Under the pieces are notes generated by a model, which worked only from the letters and a program-made list of their open reading frames with translations, made no database searches and was not told the DNA's origin. The translations under genes and the position numbers were made by a program. 64,000 bases of DNA from contig NC_081409.1 in NCBI RefSeq assembly GCF_030272615.1, positions 21,330,260 through 21,394,259 on the forward strand. Direction: 5' to 3'. This DNA is from Cryptomeria japonica. Lineage: Eukaryota; Streptophyta; Pinopsida; Cupressales; Cupressaceae. Numbering within the stretch: position 1 is the first letter of the stretch; each line of letters starts with the position of its first letter. This document shows positions 46,291 to 58,990 of this stretch, one piece after another.

Positions 46291-47673
46291 ATGTCTCTAT
46301 ATACTGGTGAATCAGTAGGGGAGAGCAGAATGGTCACTAATGCAGAGCTGGCTAGAGAGGTGGAAGAGCAGAAGGAGAAAAATAGACTCCTTGAAGAAGT
46401 TGTGAGTGAGATGAGGAATAAACTGCAGGAAGTGGTGGATCAGAGGACACAAGGACCTTGGGATGAAGACACCAAGGGTAAGGGCAAGAAGACTATAGAC
46501 ATAGATGACATCATCCCTGAACCAGATCCCTTGTTCAATGAAGAGCCATTTGTAAAGGCTATCAAGGCTTTGAACACCAAAGCTTTTGAAGGATTGCCAC
46601 ATTTTAGTAGAAGAATGGACATAGACACTGTTATGGAATGGATTGAGGGCATGGAAAACCACTTTGAGTGTGAAGGAGTGATAGAGGCTCAGAAGATTAA
46701 AGTTGCCAAATCAAGATTAAGGGGAGCAGCTTTGACATGGTGGAAGTACCTGCAAGAAGAAAGAGTTAGTATGGGAAAGCTACCTATTGCAAATTGGAAA
46801 GCTATGGTGGGTAAGATTAAAGAGAACTACTTACCAGAGGATTATGAAGTCCAACTTCATAAGAAGAGACAAGGATTGAAGCAGAAGGATCTTGATGTGG
46901 CCTCCTACACAGAGGAGTTTCAAAAGCTATGTCTTAGATCTAAAGTCCAAGAAGATGAATCCATTAAGGTGGCTAGGTATCTAAGTGGCCTAAAGTGGAA
47001 CATTCAAGAGGAGATAAGCCTACGGACTCCTACTACTGTCCAGAAGTGTCATCAGCTTGCTGCCAAGGTAGAAGAGAGGAACAAAAGGAAAGGAGACTCC
47101 AATAACAGGGGTAGAGGCAGAGGTAGAGATCAAGTGAATCACCGAGGTGGTTACCAAAGCAAGACAAATGAACAGAGGAACCAAGGAGAAGCCAAACTGA
47201 CTGAGCATGGCAGTGAAACTAATCCTAGAGGAGGACATTCTAGAGGAAGAGGTGCACAAGGTGGTCCAAATAGGGGTAGAGGTACCGGCAGAGGTAACTC
47301 CTACTTTGCAACAATGAAGTGTTACAATTGTGGACAACTGGGACACCCGGCATATAGATGCCCTGACAAGCCTACATCATCAAGCAGTGGAAAGAGGGTT
47401 GCTTATGCACATGAAGACTCTTCAAGTAGCAAGACACCTGAGGTGGACCATATTGAATCAGAGAGTGGAGAAAATCTGATGTTCAATAGGGTCTTGATAA
47501 GACAGCCAATCAAGAGTGAACCTAAGCATAGGAGAGCATTGTTTAGGGTGAGATGCAAGATTCTTGGTAAAGTGTGCAAGGTGATAGTTGATTCAGGCTC
47601 AACTGACAATATCATATCAAAAGAGGTAGTTAGGAAGTTGAAACTCACAAGGATACCCCACACAAACCCATAA
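46291..47673 (+). pseudogene. Gypsy gag and start of protease
   Basis: 460 codons from ATG 46291. The N-terminal 60 residues are coiled-coil. Residues about 95-260 are the retrotransposon gag capsid domain (GLPHFSRRMDID, GAALTWWKYL, ASYTEEFQKLCLRS). A Gly/Arg-rich RNA-binding stretch with RGRGRGR repeats follows, then a zinc knuckle CYNCGQLGHPAYRC (about 47320-47361). The aspartic protease begins near residue 430 with the active-site motif IVDSGSTDNIIS. TAA at 47671 stops the frame at a position where relatives usually have Tyr before KV, so pol is reached only by readthrough or not at all. Confidence 0.94.
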
Positions 47674-50600
47674 AAGGTGACATGGTTGAATCATGAGCAG
47701 AGTGTGCTAGTCAATGTGCAGACTTGGGTGGAGTTTTCCATTGGAGGATACAAGGATAAGATCCTTTGTGATGTGTTGCCTATGGATGCATGTCACTTAT
47801 TGCTTGGAAGACCCTGGCAATTTGATAGGAAGGTGATCTATGATGGAGAGGAGAACTCCATCTCCTTTAAGAAGGACAGCAAGACCTTCAAGATTCAGTC
47901 TTTGACAGAGAATGAAGAAGGAACTTCAAAGACACCTAGTGTCTTAATGGCTACCGGTAAAGAGTTTTTGAACTTGCTACATGAGGAGGAGATAGTGAAG
48001 TGTGCCATCTTTGTGAAACCAAAGGAGGAAGAAGACAAGTTGCAGACAAAAATACCCAAGGAGGTAAAGCAAATGTTGCAAGAGCATAAGGATATAGTGA
48101 GTGATGGAACACCTGCAACACTCCCACCTAGAAGGTATATAAGTCATCAAATAGACTTTGTTCCCGGTGCATCCTTACCTAACAAGGCTGCATATAAGCT
48201 CACACCTGATCAGAACAAGGAGGTAGCAAGGCAAGTGCAGGAGTTATTGGAACAAGGACTGATTAAGAAGAGCATCAGCCCATGTGCAGTCCCGGTAGTG
48301 CTAGCATCAAAAAAAGGAGGTAAGTGGAGACTTTGCACTGACTCAAGAGCAATTAATAGGATTACCATAAGGTATAGGTTTCCTATTCCTAGAATAGAGG
48401 ATCTAATGGACTGTTTAGGAGGGGCTATGTACTTTACTAAGCTAGACCTTAAAAGTGGTTATCACCAAATAAGAATTAAGGAGGATGATGAGTGGAAGAC
48501 AACTTTTAAAACCACAGAGGGATTGTATGAATGACTTGTGATGCCATTTGGACTCACCAATGCTCCAAGCACCTTCATGAGGTTGATGAATGAAGTGTTG
48601 AAGGATTTCACAGGTAGATTTGTGGTGGTGTACCTAGATGACATTCTCATCTATAGCAGAACCAAAGAAGAGCACCTTGAGCATTTGAGGTTAGTCTTAG
48701 AAAGGTTGCATGAGGAGAAGCTATCCATCAACCTAGAGAAGTGTGACTTCTTGAAGCAAGAGCTGGTTTACTTAGGATTTGTGGTGTCTAAGGGAACTTT
48801 GAAGATGGATCCAAGCAAAGTGGAGGCAATCTTGAATTGGCCTGCACCTAGAACAGGGACTGAGGTAAGAAGTTTCCATGGATTAGCTCAATTCTATAGT
48901 AAGTTTGTGAGGAATTTCAGTGGTATATGTGCACCAGTCCTTGACACCATTAAAGGAGGTCTTAAAACCAAGTTTAGATGGACTGAGCAGGCTGACAAAG
49001 CATTTCAATTGTTGAAGCAAGAAGTAGCCACAAAACCTATCCTTCTCCTACCTACGTTTGATAAGCTATTCACTTTGGAGTGTGATGCAAGTGGAATTGC
49101 AGTAGGTGGTGTATTGAGTCAAGAGGGAAGACCTGTGGCATTTTTCAGTGAGAAGCTTAATGAAACAAAGAAGAAGTACTCAGCCTATGACCTAGAGTTG
49201 TATGCATTAGTGGAGTCACTAAAGAAATGGAGGCATTACCTACTTCCTAAAGAATTTGTAGTGTTCACAGAGAATCAGGCATTGAGTTACATTAATACTC
49301 AAGAGAAGCTAAGCAATAGACATCTGAAATGGATGGAATATCTCCAATCCTTCACCTTCACCATCAAGCATAAGAAGGGGCAACTTAACAAGGTGGCAGA
49401 TGCCTTAAGTAGGAAGTTGTTGACTGTTCAAGAATTACAGTTGCAGAGCATAGGCATAGAAGGTTTCAAAGACCTCTATGAAGAAGATGAAGACTTCTCA
49501 TCAGCTTACAAGGTTTGCAAAGAGTGAGAACCATTTCCATGGTGAGTATGCAGATTACACTCTCCAAAATGGTCTCTTGTTCAAAGGTAACCAGTTGTGT
49601 GCGCCTAGAGGATCTATGAGGGAGAACCTCATCCAAGAAAAGCATAATGGCAGTTTGAGTGGACACTTTGGGATTAATAAAACCTTGGATTTAGTACAGA
49701 GGTACTACTATTGGCCAAAGTTGCCAAGAGATGTAAAGAGGTATGTAGAGCAATGTGGAGTATGCCAAAGAGCAAAAGATGGATCAAGCAATGCCGGTTT
49801 ATACCAACCATTACCGGTTCCTAACAGACCTTGGGAATGTATAAGCATGGACTTTGTGGTAGGACTTCCCAAGACAAAAACAAGTATGGACAGCATCTAT
49901 GTGGTAGTAGATAGATTTTCCAAGATGAGTCATTGTATACCATGTAAGACTACACATGATGCTAGCTACGTTGCACATCTTTTCTTCAAAGAGATTGTTA
50001 GAATTCATGGACTCCATTTAAGCATTGTTTCAGACAGGGACAGCAAGTTCATGGGTCATTTTTGGCAGCCATTATGCAGGAGACTAGGAACTAACTTGTC
50101 ATTTAGCTCAGCTTACCATCCACAAACAGATGGTCAAACTGAAGTCATCAATAGAGTGTAAGGCAATTTGTTGAGGTGTCTAACTAAGGAGTATGGTCAA
50201 ACATGGGACCTTATCATTCCTCAAGCAAAGTATGCATATAATGACAGTGTGAATAGAACCACTGGTAGAAGCCCTTTTGAGGTTGTGTATGGCAGACATC
50301 CAAGGGGAGTATGTGAGTTGAGAGATCTTAGTAGTTTGAAGATGAAGAGTGGACAAGCAGAGGACTTCACCCAAACCATCAAGGAAGTTCAAGAGCAGGT
50401 TAAGAAGGCCATCCTTGAATCCACTCAAAAACTGAAAGCTAAAGTGGATGAGAAAAGGAGAGAAGTTCAGTTCAAGGTGGGTGACTATGTGATGGTCCAT
50501 TTGAGCAAAGCTAGGATGCAAAGTGGTAAGCCTACCAAACTGCAGATGAAGAGGGTAGGACCTTGTCAAATTCTGGCAAAATATGGTGAGAATGCCTATA

Positions 50601-50926
50601 AGGTTGATTTACCTTCAAACTTAGCCATTTCACCAGTCTTTAATGTTGCTGATCCGGTAATGTACAAGGGAGAGATAGCAGAGAAGACTGAGAACCAAGC
50701 CAAGGTGTTACAAAACTTGGATGTAAACACCTTACCTCAAGTGAAGAGGCCTAAAGCAGAGGAGATCTTGGAATCAAGGGTGAAGAAGTCTACTAGACAC
50801 CAGGTCTACATGGAGCACTCAGTGAAATGGGCAGATCAACTAGTATCTGAAGCTACATGGGTGGAGGAGAGCAGGTTCAAGACACTTGGAATAGACCCGG
50901 CTCTCATCTCTTCTTCTATTTCTTAG
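47674..50926 (+). pseudogene. Gypsy pol: protease end, RT, RNase H, integrase, chromodomain-like tail
   Basis: The frame continues directly after the TAA at 47671. Protease ends with MDACHLLLGRPWQ. Reverse transcriptase (about 48150-48760) has KLDLKSGYHQIR, MPFGLTNAPSTF and YLDD at 48631-48642; TGA at 48532 replaces the Trp expected before LVMPFG. RNase H (49070-49430) has ECDASG and NKVADALSR, but the usual TDH reads TEN. A frameshift near 49500-49525 precedes integrase: zinc motif H-H-C-C (49650-49770), MDFVVGLP, SDRDSKF and YHPQTDGQTE (Glu 50141). TAA at 50159 follows. The tail (about 50750-50900, HSVKWADQLVSEATW) resembles a chromodomain that would steer integration to chromatin. Confidence 0.94.
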
Positions 50927-50934
50927 TTGTGTGC

Positions 50935-50944
50935 AGAGGGGGAG
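50935..50944 (+). promoter_or_regulatory. Polypurine tract of gypsy element
   Basis: AGAGGGGGAG, two bases before the 3' LTR. Confidence 0.9.
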
Positions 50945-50946
50945 TA

Positions 50947-52524
50947 TGGTGCAAGAGCACCCTTCCAAACTCTTTCTCTTTCTTTGTCTTGTTGGTGTTA
51001 TGCTTCTTTAGAAGCCATTGTACATAAAATAATGAGCCATGTGCTCACAAGTCCTAGGTAGGGTACTAGAGGAGATCTTAGGGGTCATAAGTCAAGATTG
51101 TGTTTTTCTTGAAAATGGAGGGTATGTGTGTCCTGGAGGTGTTTAGGGGTCCTTCATATCATGGTGGTGTCCTTAGCTTGGTCCATTGTGGGTCTAGGAG
51201 TCATGAAGAGCAACATTGGGAAAGTTGTTCAAAAGTTGCAAAAGTTGCATGACAACTTTTAAAAGTTGTCAAGCAACTTTTCCACCATGATGTCAAAATC
51301 CTTAGGTTGGCGTGGACAACCCTAAATGTGGCACACCGACTGAGGTATGGGTAGTATAAGATGTTACAAACCCTAAGTTAAAGGGTTGGATGTTAGAGAT
51401 AGTACGGCCCAAGCAAGAAGAGCTTGACTGTGACTGTTAGTTGGTTACCAATCAGATTGAATGAGGTTACCGAGCAAGCAAATGGATTGATTCGTGAGAA
51501 AACCTGTGTGAAATGTCTTCTTTGGTGTATATATCTTCATTGTGAGTGATTAGATTAGCTTTTTGTTTACCAGTTGAGTGTGTTTGTAAATAATTTGCAA
51601 GTTGCAGTCTTACTGTCCAGTTTTGGACCGGTTTGAGTAAATGAAGTCTTAACTCCATTCCCCGTTGTGGAACCACCATGAAACCATGGGGAATGGATGT
51701 GAAGACCCTGTACTATAGTCCCAAGCAAGCAGGGCCCTTGGAAATGCAAGGAGGCCAAGCAAAGATCCATTCCTAGGCGAGACTGGACAGTGCCCGGTTA
51801 GGAATGGTTGTTGGTGCAGAGGTCTTGGAGAGCAAGGTTGATTAGTGGAGAGTGCATCCTTTGGAGGAAGTGCAGAGGAGTGGGTGAAGCATCATTGGTG
51901 TGAAGGAGGAGCCTCCACCAATCCAAACAAGGTGGCTAAAACTCAAAACACTCACTGTGACCCAGGCAGACCCCAAAAACCCTCACAAAAACCCTTAAAA
52001 TCCACCTAGGACAATGTACGGACACTTGGAGGCCTAAAACCTAGAAAATCCTTGAGTCCTTGCCAAATGAATGGCAGTCCTTTTTGGGAGATTGGTTTGT
52101 TTGTGCATCGTTTGTGAGAGTGAGCCCTAGAAGACCGGTTAGGAGGCCTAATTGGTCCTAATCCTTGTAGCCCTTTTGAAGGCAAAAACACAAAATAGTG
52201 AAATCGGTAAGGGGTTGAAGGCTTGAAACCTCTTGGGGGCTCATGAATGGGTGGATAGACCATGAAATAGACCTGAAACAACCTTGCTAAGACCTTGGAA
52301 GGTATGGAACAAGATTAGCCCTTATTAGCCATAGTAAGGGGTTTGAAGTCTCATGAGTAGGTGAGACCTTAGGAACAGCAAAGCAACTCATTGGTGGGTG
52401 GATTGGGCATGGTCAGGGGATTCCTCAAGCAAAGGGAAGTCCTAGAGACCCTAGGGTGTGTAGAGAGCACCAGGTGATCCAAGAGCATAGACTAGGCTAG
52501 TCTATCCCAAACCCCATCCCATCA
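50947..52524 (+). repeat. 3' LTR of gypsy element
   Basis: 1578 bp partner of the 5' LTR, followed by the CTCAA duplication. Short minus-strand ORFs are shared by both LTRs and are not genes. Confidence 0.95.
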
Positions 52525-52529
52525 CTCAA

Positions 52530-53781
52530 GCCCAAATCTGGGAAGTATAGAACATATATTAGCCAAACATGGTTATAAGACCTGTGCGCTATAGCTTCTT
52601 TCCAAAAAACATGATAATCTTATAAGGCCTAAAGACTTATTTTCAACTGCTCTCTTTATAAGCTGTTCACTTTAGGAATGCTGGACAATTACATTCACAC
52701 AGTTACCATATCCTACCATAAAAAATTATAGCATTTGTCGATTGGTTGACCAACTACCTGAAACAGTGGGTTGGGCTCGAAGGGGGGAAATCTGGATAGT
52801 TCTAGCCACGTGTTGACCTCTTAATTTTCCTCTTCAGTAATCATAAAAACCCCAATTAAGTGCTACCACTCAGAGAAATTCAACACTTGAATAGAGACAA
52901 AAATCAAGGAGCCAAGAAATAAAGGGCAAGCATCTGCACTACAAGAAATTTTGTGATCCAGTAAATTATTAAAAACTTACCTAAGCAGATTCATAATCAG
53001 TCCAAGTTGCCAGATAAATGATCTGCCCCAACCCATGCAAATTTTCATGCCTGGAATGTCCCATTACGTACCTAGTTATTGTATGTTACTTTACACTTTG
53101 AGGTCAAAATAGAACATATTTGTTGCAAATGAAAAAAGACATTAATTTGTCCAAATCCAAACAGTGCTTAACTTAAATGAACTGAACTTTGAAAAAATAT
53201 ATAATCTCATCTCCAGGATATGACATAAACTTATTGTGCTGCCAAAAATCCTTGACTCAAAACAATATTACATCCAACAAGAAATGAATTGCAATGACAT
53301 AGTTGAGGTATTTGAAGGTAAAAATATGAAGATAAAAATACATGATATAGATGTTATCAGTTCAACAAAAAAAGAGCCGAAGTAAGGTCAGTAAATGTTA
53401 ATTGTCACAATTTTATAACTGGAGATTTGATAAACATTTTGAAGTTTAAAGAATGCAAATTCATAAAACAATTTGAAGCTTTAACAGAAAATGGGAATCA
53501 GAATCTTGCCTTTCGTAGCTTTTGAATCTGCTTCAAAATAAAGTGTGATGCGGTAGTGTCATTATTGTTTGATTCTTGTGAAAGATTCTCAGAATTAGTG
53601 CTGGAAGCCGTTGGATCACTTGATTTGCCTCTTAAACAACAGAAAAGCTGCCATTTCTGCCAAATGAGTCTCATTGAGGTTAAATTTATATGTTTAAAGC
53701 AACACATTTTTTATATTAATAAAAGGCATGCAAAATGTGACTATACTCGTCAGAAAACATATAAAGAAAAATGCAGATGCA
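52530..53781. other. Non-transposon-like AT-rich sequence
   Basis: No LTR ends or transposon domains. It resembles intron or intergenic DNA and contains the possible minus-strand exon at 53498-53707. Confidence 0.4.
53498..53707 (-). other. Possible exon of an unidentified minus-strand gene
   Basis: An open minus-strand stretch encodes SSDPTASSTNSENLSQESNN followed by FILKQIQKLRKAR. The codon pattern looks more like real protein than the surrounding AT-rich DNA. An AAAG/GCAAGA sequence near 53507-53515 could be a GC-type splice donor. No domain is recognised, and it may be a chance ORF. Confidence 0.2.
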
Positions 53782-53786
53782 TTAAA

Positions 53787-55603
53787 TATTAGAGTAATAT
53801 TGCTATATTTAATGGTCATTTAAGTCTTTAATAGTTTAGTTAGTAAGTCAGTAACTTCTGTTTTTGTCTTTTGTGTTTCTATTCTTGATCATTTCCCTTA
53901 TGGAAAAATCGTCTTGTAAACTCTTTATAAGGAGCTTTCATCTCCTTTTGTAATCATCAACTTAATCAATAATATTTACATGGTATCAAAGCAAAGGTAA
54001 TTATTTGGCGAATTTTTTAATAAAATTCATAGCTACATTATCTGGAATTTATTTCCAGAAATTTTTAACATTTTTTTATGAAAAATCGTGGCTTTGTTTC
54101 CAGAATTAGTTTCTAAAGTTTTTTGTTCATTTTTTTTAAAATAAAAATTTAAGGATCTTGTTGCAGCCTGATTTGAAGTGTTTCTCAAAAGAATCGCAGG
54201 CTCTCTGAGGATTTTAACATGGGTTTTTTAGCTTAAAATCGTGCAACTGATCTGGAAAATACGTGCACAGAGTTCTTCTATCAAGACAAGGGATTTTTCT
54301 TCTGCAAATCGCAGGTTCGTTTCAGGAAAACCACACAACTTTTCTGTGTTATTTTTTGACGATTGTAGGGTTTTTTACCTGCCTCTTTGCTAGCGATCTA
54401 GCCGGATTTTTTTGGCTTTTTTCGATCCTTGTTTCTGCACAATGGCTCTAGTCTTCTCCCATGCAACACTTGGAATTTCTTCCGCGAATAGAGGGTTTGA
54501 TCGCGACGTGGGTGTCTGGTTTTTCCTCCCACAATTTCTGGTTTTTGGCTGCGTGATCTCTGGTTTTTCCAACTGCGATTTCTGACACCGAGGTCTTCTT
54601 ACTGTTCAACCTTCTACCTGCAAACCGCACAATGGGTTTTTGCAAATGTTTCGTAGTTTTTTTTTTCAACCCTAATCGAGGGTGTGTTCAACGCCTAGGT
54701 TTTTGGCAACGTGGTCTTCGTTTTTGCACGATTCTTTAGTAAAAATCGTGGGTTTTCTATTTTCTACGGCTAAGGTTTCAGCATGCAAATTTTTTCTATT
54801 TTTTGGCAGTTTTTTTAACAAAAAATGTGGTGGGTTCTCTATACGATGGCTGTGATGATGTTTTTTCGGTGTGAAAGGTTTTTTATATATCGCAAAGGGC
54901 TTGTGGTCATGTCTTTGTTGCCATGCAAACTCTGTTGTTATTCTTCTAACGCATGGAGTCTATTGTTCTATAGCACCTAGAGATTTGTGCCAGCAGGGTT
55001 TGACGATTTTTTCACAAAATTGTGGTTTCTTGCAGCTTGTTATGGGTCACGCATAGGGTTTCTAGGGCAAACAATGTTCTTCTACAAAAAATTTTGACAG
55101 TTGTTTGGACAAAATCGTGTTCTTTCAGACCTCTAAAGTTTTTGAGTAGCTGATCTCAGTTTCCATATCTCTGAATAGCAGGAGGGATAGCTTTGTTACC
55201 CAACATCATGTTGGAAGGATTGTGGTTAACTTGGCCATATCCAAAAGTTCTGCAGAACCAAGGAGGGTCTCAGCAAGCTCATGTCGCAGAGCATACAGAG
55301 GAGAAGGGGGCAGACTTCTATGCATTCGTGACTAAATGACCTGCAGATTATGTCAAGTCTTTTGTAAGGTAGCTAGTGGAATGGCCATTAAGTGAGGGTA
55401 TTTTAGAGTAATATTCAATATTGCTATGTTTAATAGTCATTTAAGTCTTTTTAATAGTTTAGTTAGTAAGTTGGTAAATATTTTTTTTGTCATTTGTGTT
55501 TCTATTCTCGATCGTTTCCCTTATGGAAAGATCGCCTTGTAAACTCTTTATAAGTAAATTTCTTCTCCTTTTGTAATCATCAACTTAATCGATAATATTT
55601 ACA
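53787..55603 (+). mobile_element. Internally deleted copia derivative 1
   Basis: LTRs of about 195-205 bp (53787-53980 and 55399-55603) begin TATT and end TTTACA, with a primer site TGGTATCAAAGC at 53981-53992. Flanks are TTAAA and TTGAA (one mismatch). The interior has a T-rich leader like that of the copia element at 6786. A remnant then joins the first codons of gag (ATAGCTTTGTTACCCAACA) to the end of gag and start of protease (GGSQQAHVAEHTEEKGADFY in one frame, then a stop). Everything from integrase to RNase H is missing. It would depend on another copia for mobility. Confidence 0.85.
53981..53992 (+). promoter_or_regulatory. Primer-binding site of copia derivative 1
   Basis: TGGTATCAAAGC immediately after the LTR, identical to the site at 6968. 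Confidence 0.85.
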
Positions 55604-55608
55604 TTGAA

Positions 55609-56278
55609 GATGGCAAAAGACTATTATCAAAATCATCACAAATAAGAAAAAACTCCAGCATTGTTTTAATAATGTCTCTAGTAAAATTTCCTACAAACTG
55701 TAATGTGCAGGTAGTTATTAATAATTACTCATAGCACAGCAGAAAAAATAACTCCACACGCAATTGGTGACACCACAAATGATTGCCAGCACAAGATGAC
55801 AATGATAGATGTTCACAAGGATTTTTCCATCCCATAGCAGCATTCGATTTACATGACATTCACACAATGTGCCAAAAAATGTAAATGGAATTCAATTACC
55901 AGGTTTAAATCAGGAGAAATTTGGCAAACACTAAAAAAGGAATATTTACTTATAAAAACAGAGAAAATTTTAATTTTATCGTTTCATATAAAATATAGAG
56001 AAAAGAATAGAAATAAACATATTACATTAAAAAAATCAAATTTTAAAATTAGTAGGATTTTTAAAAAGAATTGTTTTACTTTTACATAAGACAATATATG
56101 TAAAAAATATATGGTTGGTCCTAAAATAGTATTTTAGCTACATGTTTTTTGAAACAATCTCATTTTTGGGTGAGATGGGAGGAGGATCTGAGGTTGCATG
56201 CGGAGACAAACAGTCTTCTCCATTGGCGACCTGATATGAGCTTCCTCCTGTCTCCTCACTGGTACCCTTCATTACCTT
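55609..56278. other. AT-rich sequence between copia derivatives
   Basis: No transposon domain. It may be intron of a host gene; the possible exon at 56138-56283 lies at its right end. Confidence 0.35.
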
Positions 56279-56283
56279 GGAAC
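56138..56283 (-). other. Possible exon interrupted by a copia derivative
   Basis: On the minus strand the sequence next to the LTR reads SKVMKGTSEETGGSSYQVAN and continues GEDCLSPHATSDPPPISPKN before a TAG. It is GC-richer than its surroundings and protein-like. No domain is recognised. If real, the LTR at 56284 entered this gene. Confidence 0.22.
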
Positions 56284-57829
56284 TATTAAAGTAATATTGT
56301 AATATTTCTATAATGGTCATTTTGTTATTAGGTAATTTCCTTTTCATAGTTAGTTCCTATTTAGAATGATTCTTTTCTGTCTTTCGTTTTTGTTTTAGAA
56401 ACTCTGCTTGTAATCTCTATTTAAGGAGGTTTCATCTCCTTTGTAACTATAGAACAACATCAAATGATCATTTCACAATATTAGAGGAGAGGTCATTGTT
56501 TGGCAAATTTTTTAATAAAAATCATAGCTTCATTGCCTAGAATTTATTTCAGAAGTTTTTTTTACGTTTTTTAATGAAAAATCGTGTTGTTCTTGTCTAA
56601 ATTATTTTCTGAAATTTTTGTTCAATTTTTAATAAAAATCAAACAAATATTTTTAAGAAATCATAGAAGGTTTTTTTAAGGAATTGTTGCAGAATCGTAG
56701 AGCTTGGGCCAAATCGTTTAAATCTATCTGTGTTCAAGGGTATTGTTCACAATTGACCTATTTAATTACAGATTTTCACAAGTTTCTGCTATAAATCACG
56801 CAAGATTTTGTAGAAATTCATGGTGATTTGAAATCCTTTTCTGCTGCACCTCGTGATTGGGTTCTTTCAACGAAGTTTTATGTGCAAAGGAGGCATCTAG
56901 GACCCTTCTTTCTCCCACGAGACTGATTTTGCACGATCGTGGCCTTTTCACGTGATTGAGGCATTTTTTTCACACAATGGCAATAGGTTTGCAATTTTTG
57001 CCACAGCTAGGGTTTTGGAACGATAGGATTTTTTATTTTTTGCACAATTTTTCTTAATCATGGATCTCTTTTTCTGTTTCTACATTTTTATAATTTTTTT
57101 CCAAAAAAAAATCATATTGGGTTTTCTGATTCTTTTCAAAAAAAATAATGATAGGCTTTTATTTTTTGAGTAATTTTTTCATACAAAAATCATGGGTTTT
57201 CTCCAAACTTCTGAGTTTGTGGGTTTTCTCCAGATTTTAAGTTCGTGGATTTTTACCGTTTTTCCACAAAATAAATGTTTTTGTCAATTTTTTCACAAAA
57301 TCGTGTGATTTCAACATCAGATCGAGGGTTTGATGATTTTTCCACAAAATCGTAGTGCTGTCTTATAGCAGCTTTTTTTTTTAAAATTTTGGACAAAATC
57401 GTAGGTTTTATGCCAATTTTTTTATCAACACATCAAAGAATTTTGAAAAGCTGATTTCGGTTTACGTGTCTCTTGATAGCAAAAGGGATGGCTTCATTAC
57501 CCAACACCCTATTGGAGGGATGGTTTCCACTGCTTGGTCATATGAAAAAGTTCTACAAAAAGTGTTCGCTGACTAGGAGTCCAACTAGGGAGGGTCTCAG
57601 TTGTAGGCTCATGTCACAGAGCATTCAGAGGAGTAGGGGGAAGCCTCCTATGCATTCATGGCCAAATGACCTGTAGTTTATGTCAAGTCTTTTGTAGGGT
57701 AGTGTTGTGCGTATCGCACACCCATCCCCGTCTTGGATAGGGACCCCCAGTTTGTGCCTTTCTGTCCTTGCAGAAGAGGAAGGGGATATGAAGGGTCAAG
57801 TGCCGCTAAAACCAAATTCGACCTCTAGG

Positions 57830-58990
57830 GCCGTATTGCGAACTTCAAACTCCCCAATTCTCGCAAGGTCACCTAAATGTGAAGAAAGAGTTAAAGCTTG
57901 CAAAGACATACGAATGCCGATTTTCGTCAAATGGGGGTTAAAAGTTAAAAATATCAAAACTTTGAAAAAGGTCACAAACCCCCGAAATTCGCCAGTGATG
58001 GATAAAATGAATTTTTTTTTAAACTTTGCAAAATACTCTAAATCGCCGAAGTTTGCTGAAGAGGGCGAAAGTGTCAAAGTTGTGAAAGTTCGCAAAGACC
58101 ACCAAATCACCAAAGTTCGCACTATAGGGTGAGATGTCAAGAGTTTTAAAGTTTGCATAAACCTGCCAAAACCCCAATTTTCGCTAGCTAAAGGTAAATT
58201 GCAAAGTTTGAGTTTGAAAGGAGCCTCTAATTGCCGAAGTCTGAGACTAATGAGAATTGCGAAATGTTATAAAGTTTTCAAAAGGCTCTCAAAAACGCCG
58301 AAGTTCGGCATCCATAGGAAGATCGCGGAGTTTTTAAGTTTGTATAAAACCTTGCAATCGCTTTCAATCCGTCGAAGTTCGCGTGAAGCAAAAATTGCGA
58401 ACCTATAAACCCTTGCGAAGATCACACCCCCCCCCCCATTTTCAACGTCATAGGTAAAATCGCAGAAGTTAAAGTCTAAAAATCCCGAAAATCGCTAAGG
58501 AGAAAAGATTGTCAAAATGTCAAAACTTTGCAAAAGGCTCTAAAAGTGCGAAATGTTTATGAAAAATCTCCGAAGTTTGCAAAGTGGCTAAAATCCCCGA
58601 AGTTTGCAAAGTGGCTAAAATCTCCGAAGTTTGCAAAGTGGCTAAAATCCTCGAAGTTTGCAAAGTGGCTAAAATCCCCAAAGTTTGCAAAGTGGCTAAA
58701 ATCTTCGAAATTTTCAAAAGTGCCCAAAATCCCGAAATTCGCCATAAGGGGGCGAAAATGTCAGTTTTTAAACCTTTCAAAAGTGCCCAAAATCCCGAAA
58801 TTCGCCATGAAGGGGCGAAAATGTTAAATTTTTAAAAACCTTGCAATTGCTCTCAAACCCCCCGAAAATGTGAAAATAAAATAGTAAGGCGTTGACTTAA
58901 AGTTTGCGGAAGTGCCATTTAGGCCGAATTTCGAAAACGTCTAAGTATGAACTTTTTTAAACTTTTCGAACGCCCCTCTTGCCCGAAATT
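57830..58990. repeat. CGAAGTTYGC motif array of solo LTR E
   Basis: CCGAAGTTTGC, CGAAATTCGCC, CGAACTTC and similar motifs recur every 30-60 bases, about twenty-five times. Many contain the small palindromes TTCGAA, GAATTC-like or GCGAA...TTCGC. The motif is less regular than in arrays A and D. Confidence 0.75.
58568..58732. repeat. 27-bp tandem repeat, six units
   Basis: CGAAGTTTGCAAAGTGGCTA units start at 58571, 58598, 58625, 58652 and 58679 (period 27), and a diverged sixth follows at 58706. The repeat creates nine-residue repetitive ORFs on both strands that should not be taken as genes. It is a local amplification within the array. Confidence 0.93.

Larger units (their letters stand above)
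44660..52524 (+). mobile_element. Ty3-gypsy retrotransposon, full length, mutated
   Basis: The element is 7.87 kb. Long LTRs (44660-46250 and 50947-52524) begin TGGTGCA and end CCCATCA. The 5-bp target duplication CTCAA is exact (44655-44659, 52525-52529). Internal order is primer site, gag, protease, reverse transcriptase, RNase H, integrase, chromodomain-like tail and polypurine tract, as in chromoviruses. By hand the LTRs differ at about 26 positions plus one 13-bp indel near 46190, so it is younger than the copia element. Three stops and one frameshift interrupt the polyprotein. Confidence 0.96.
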
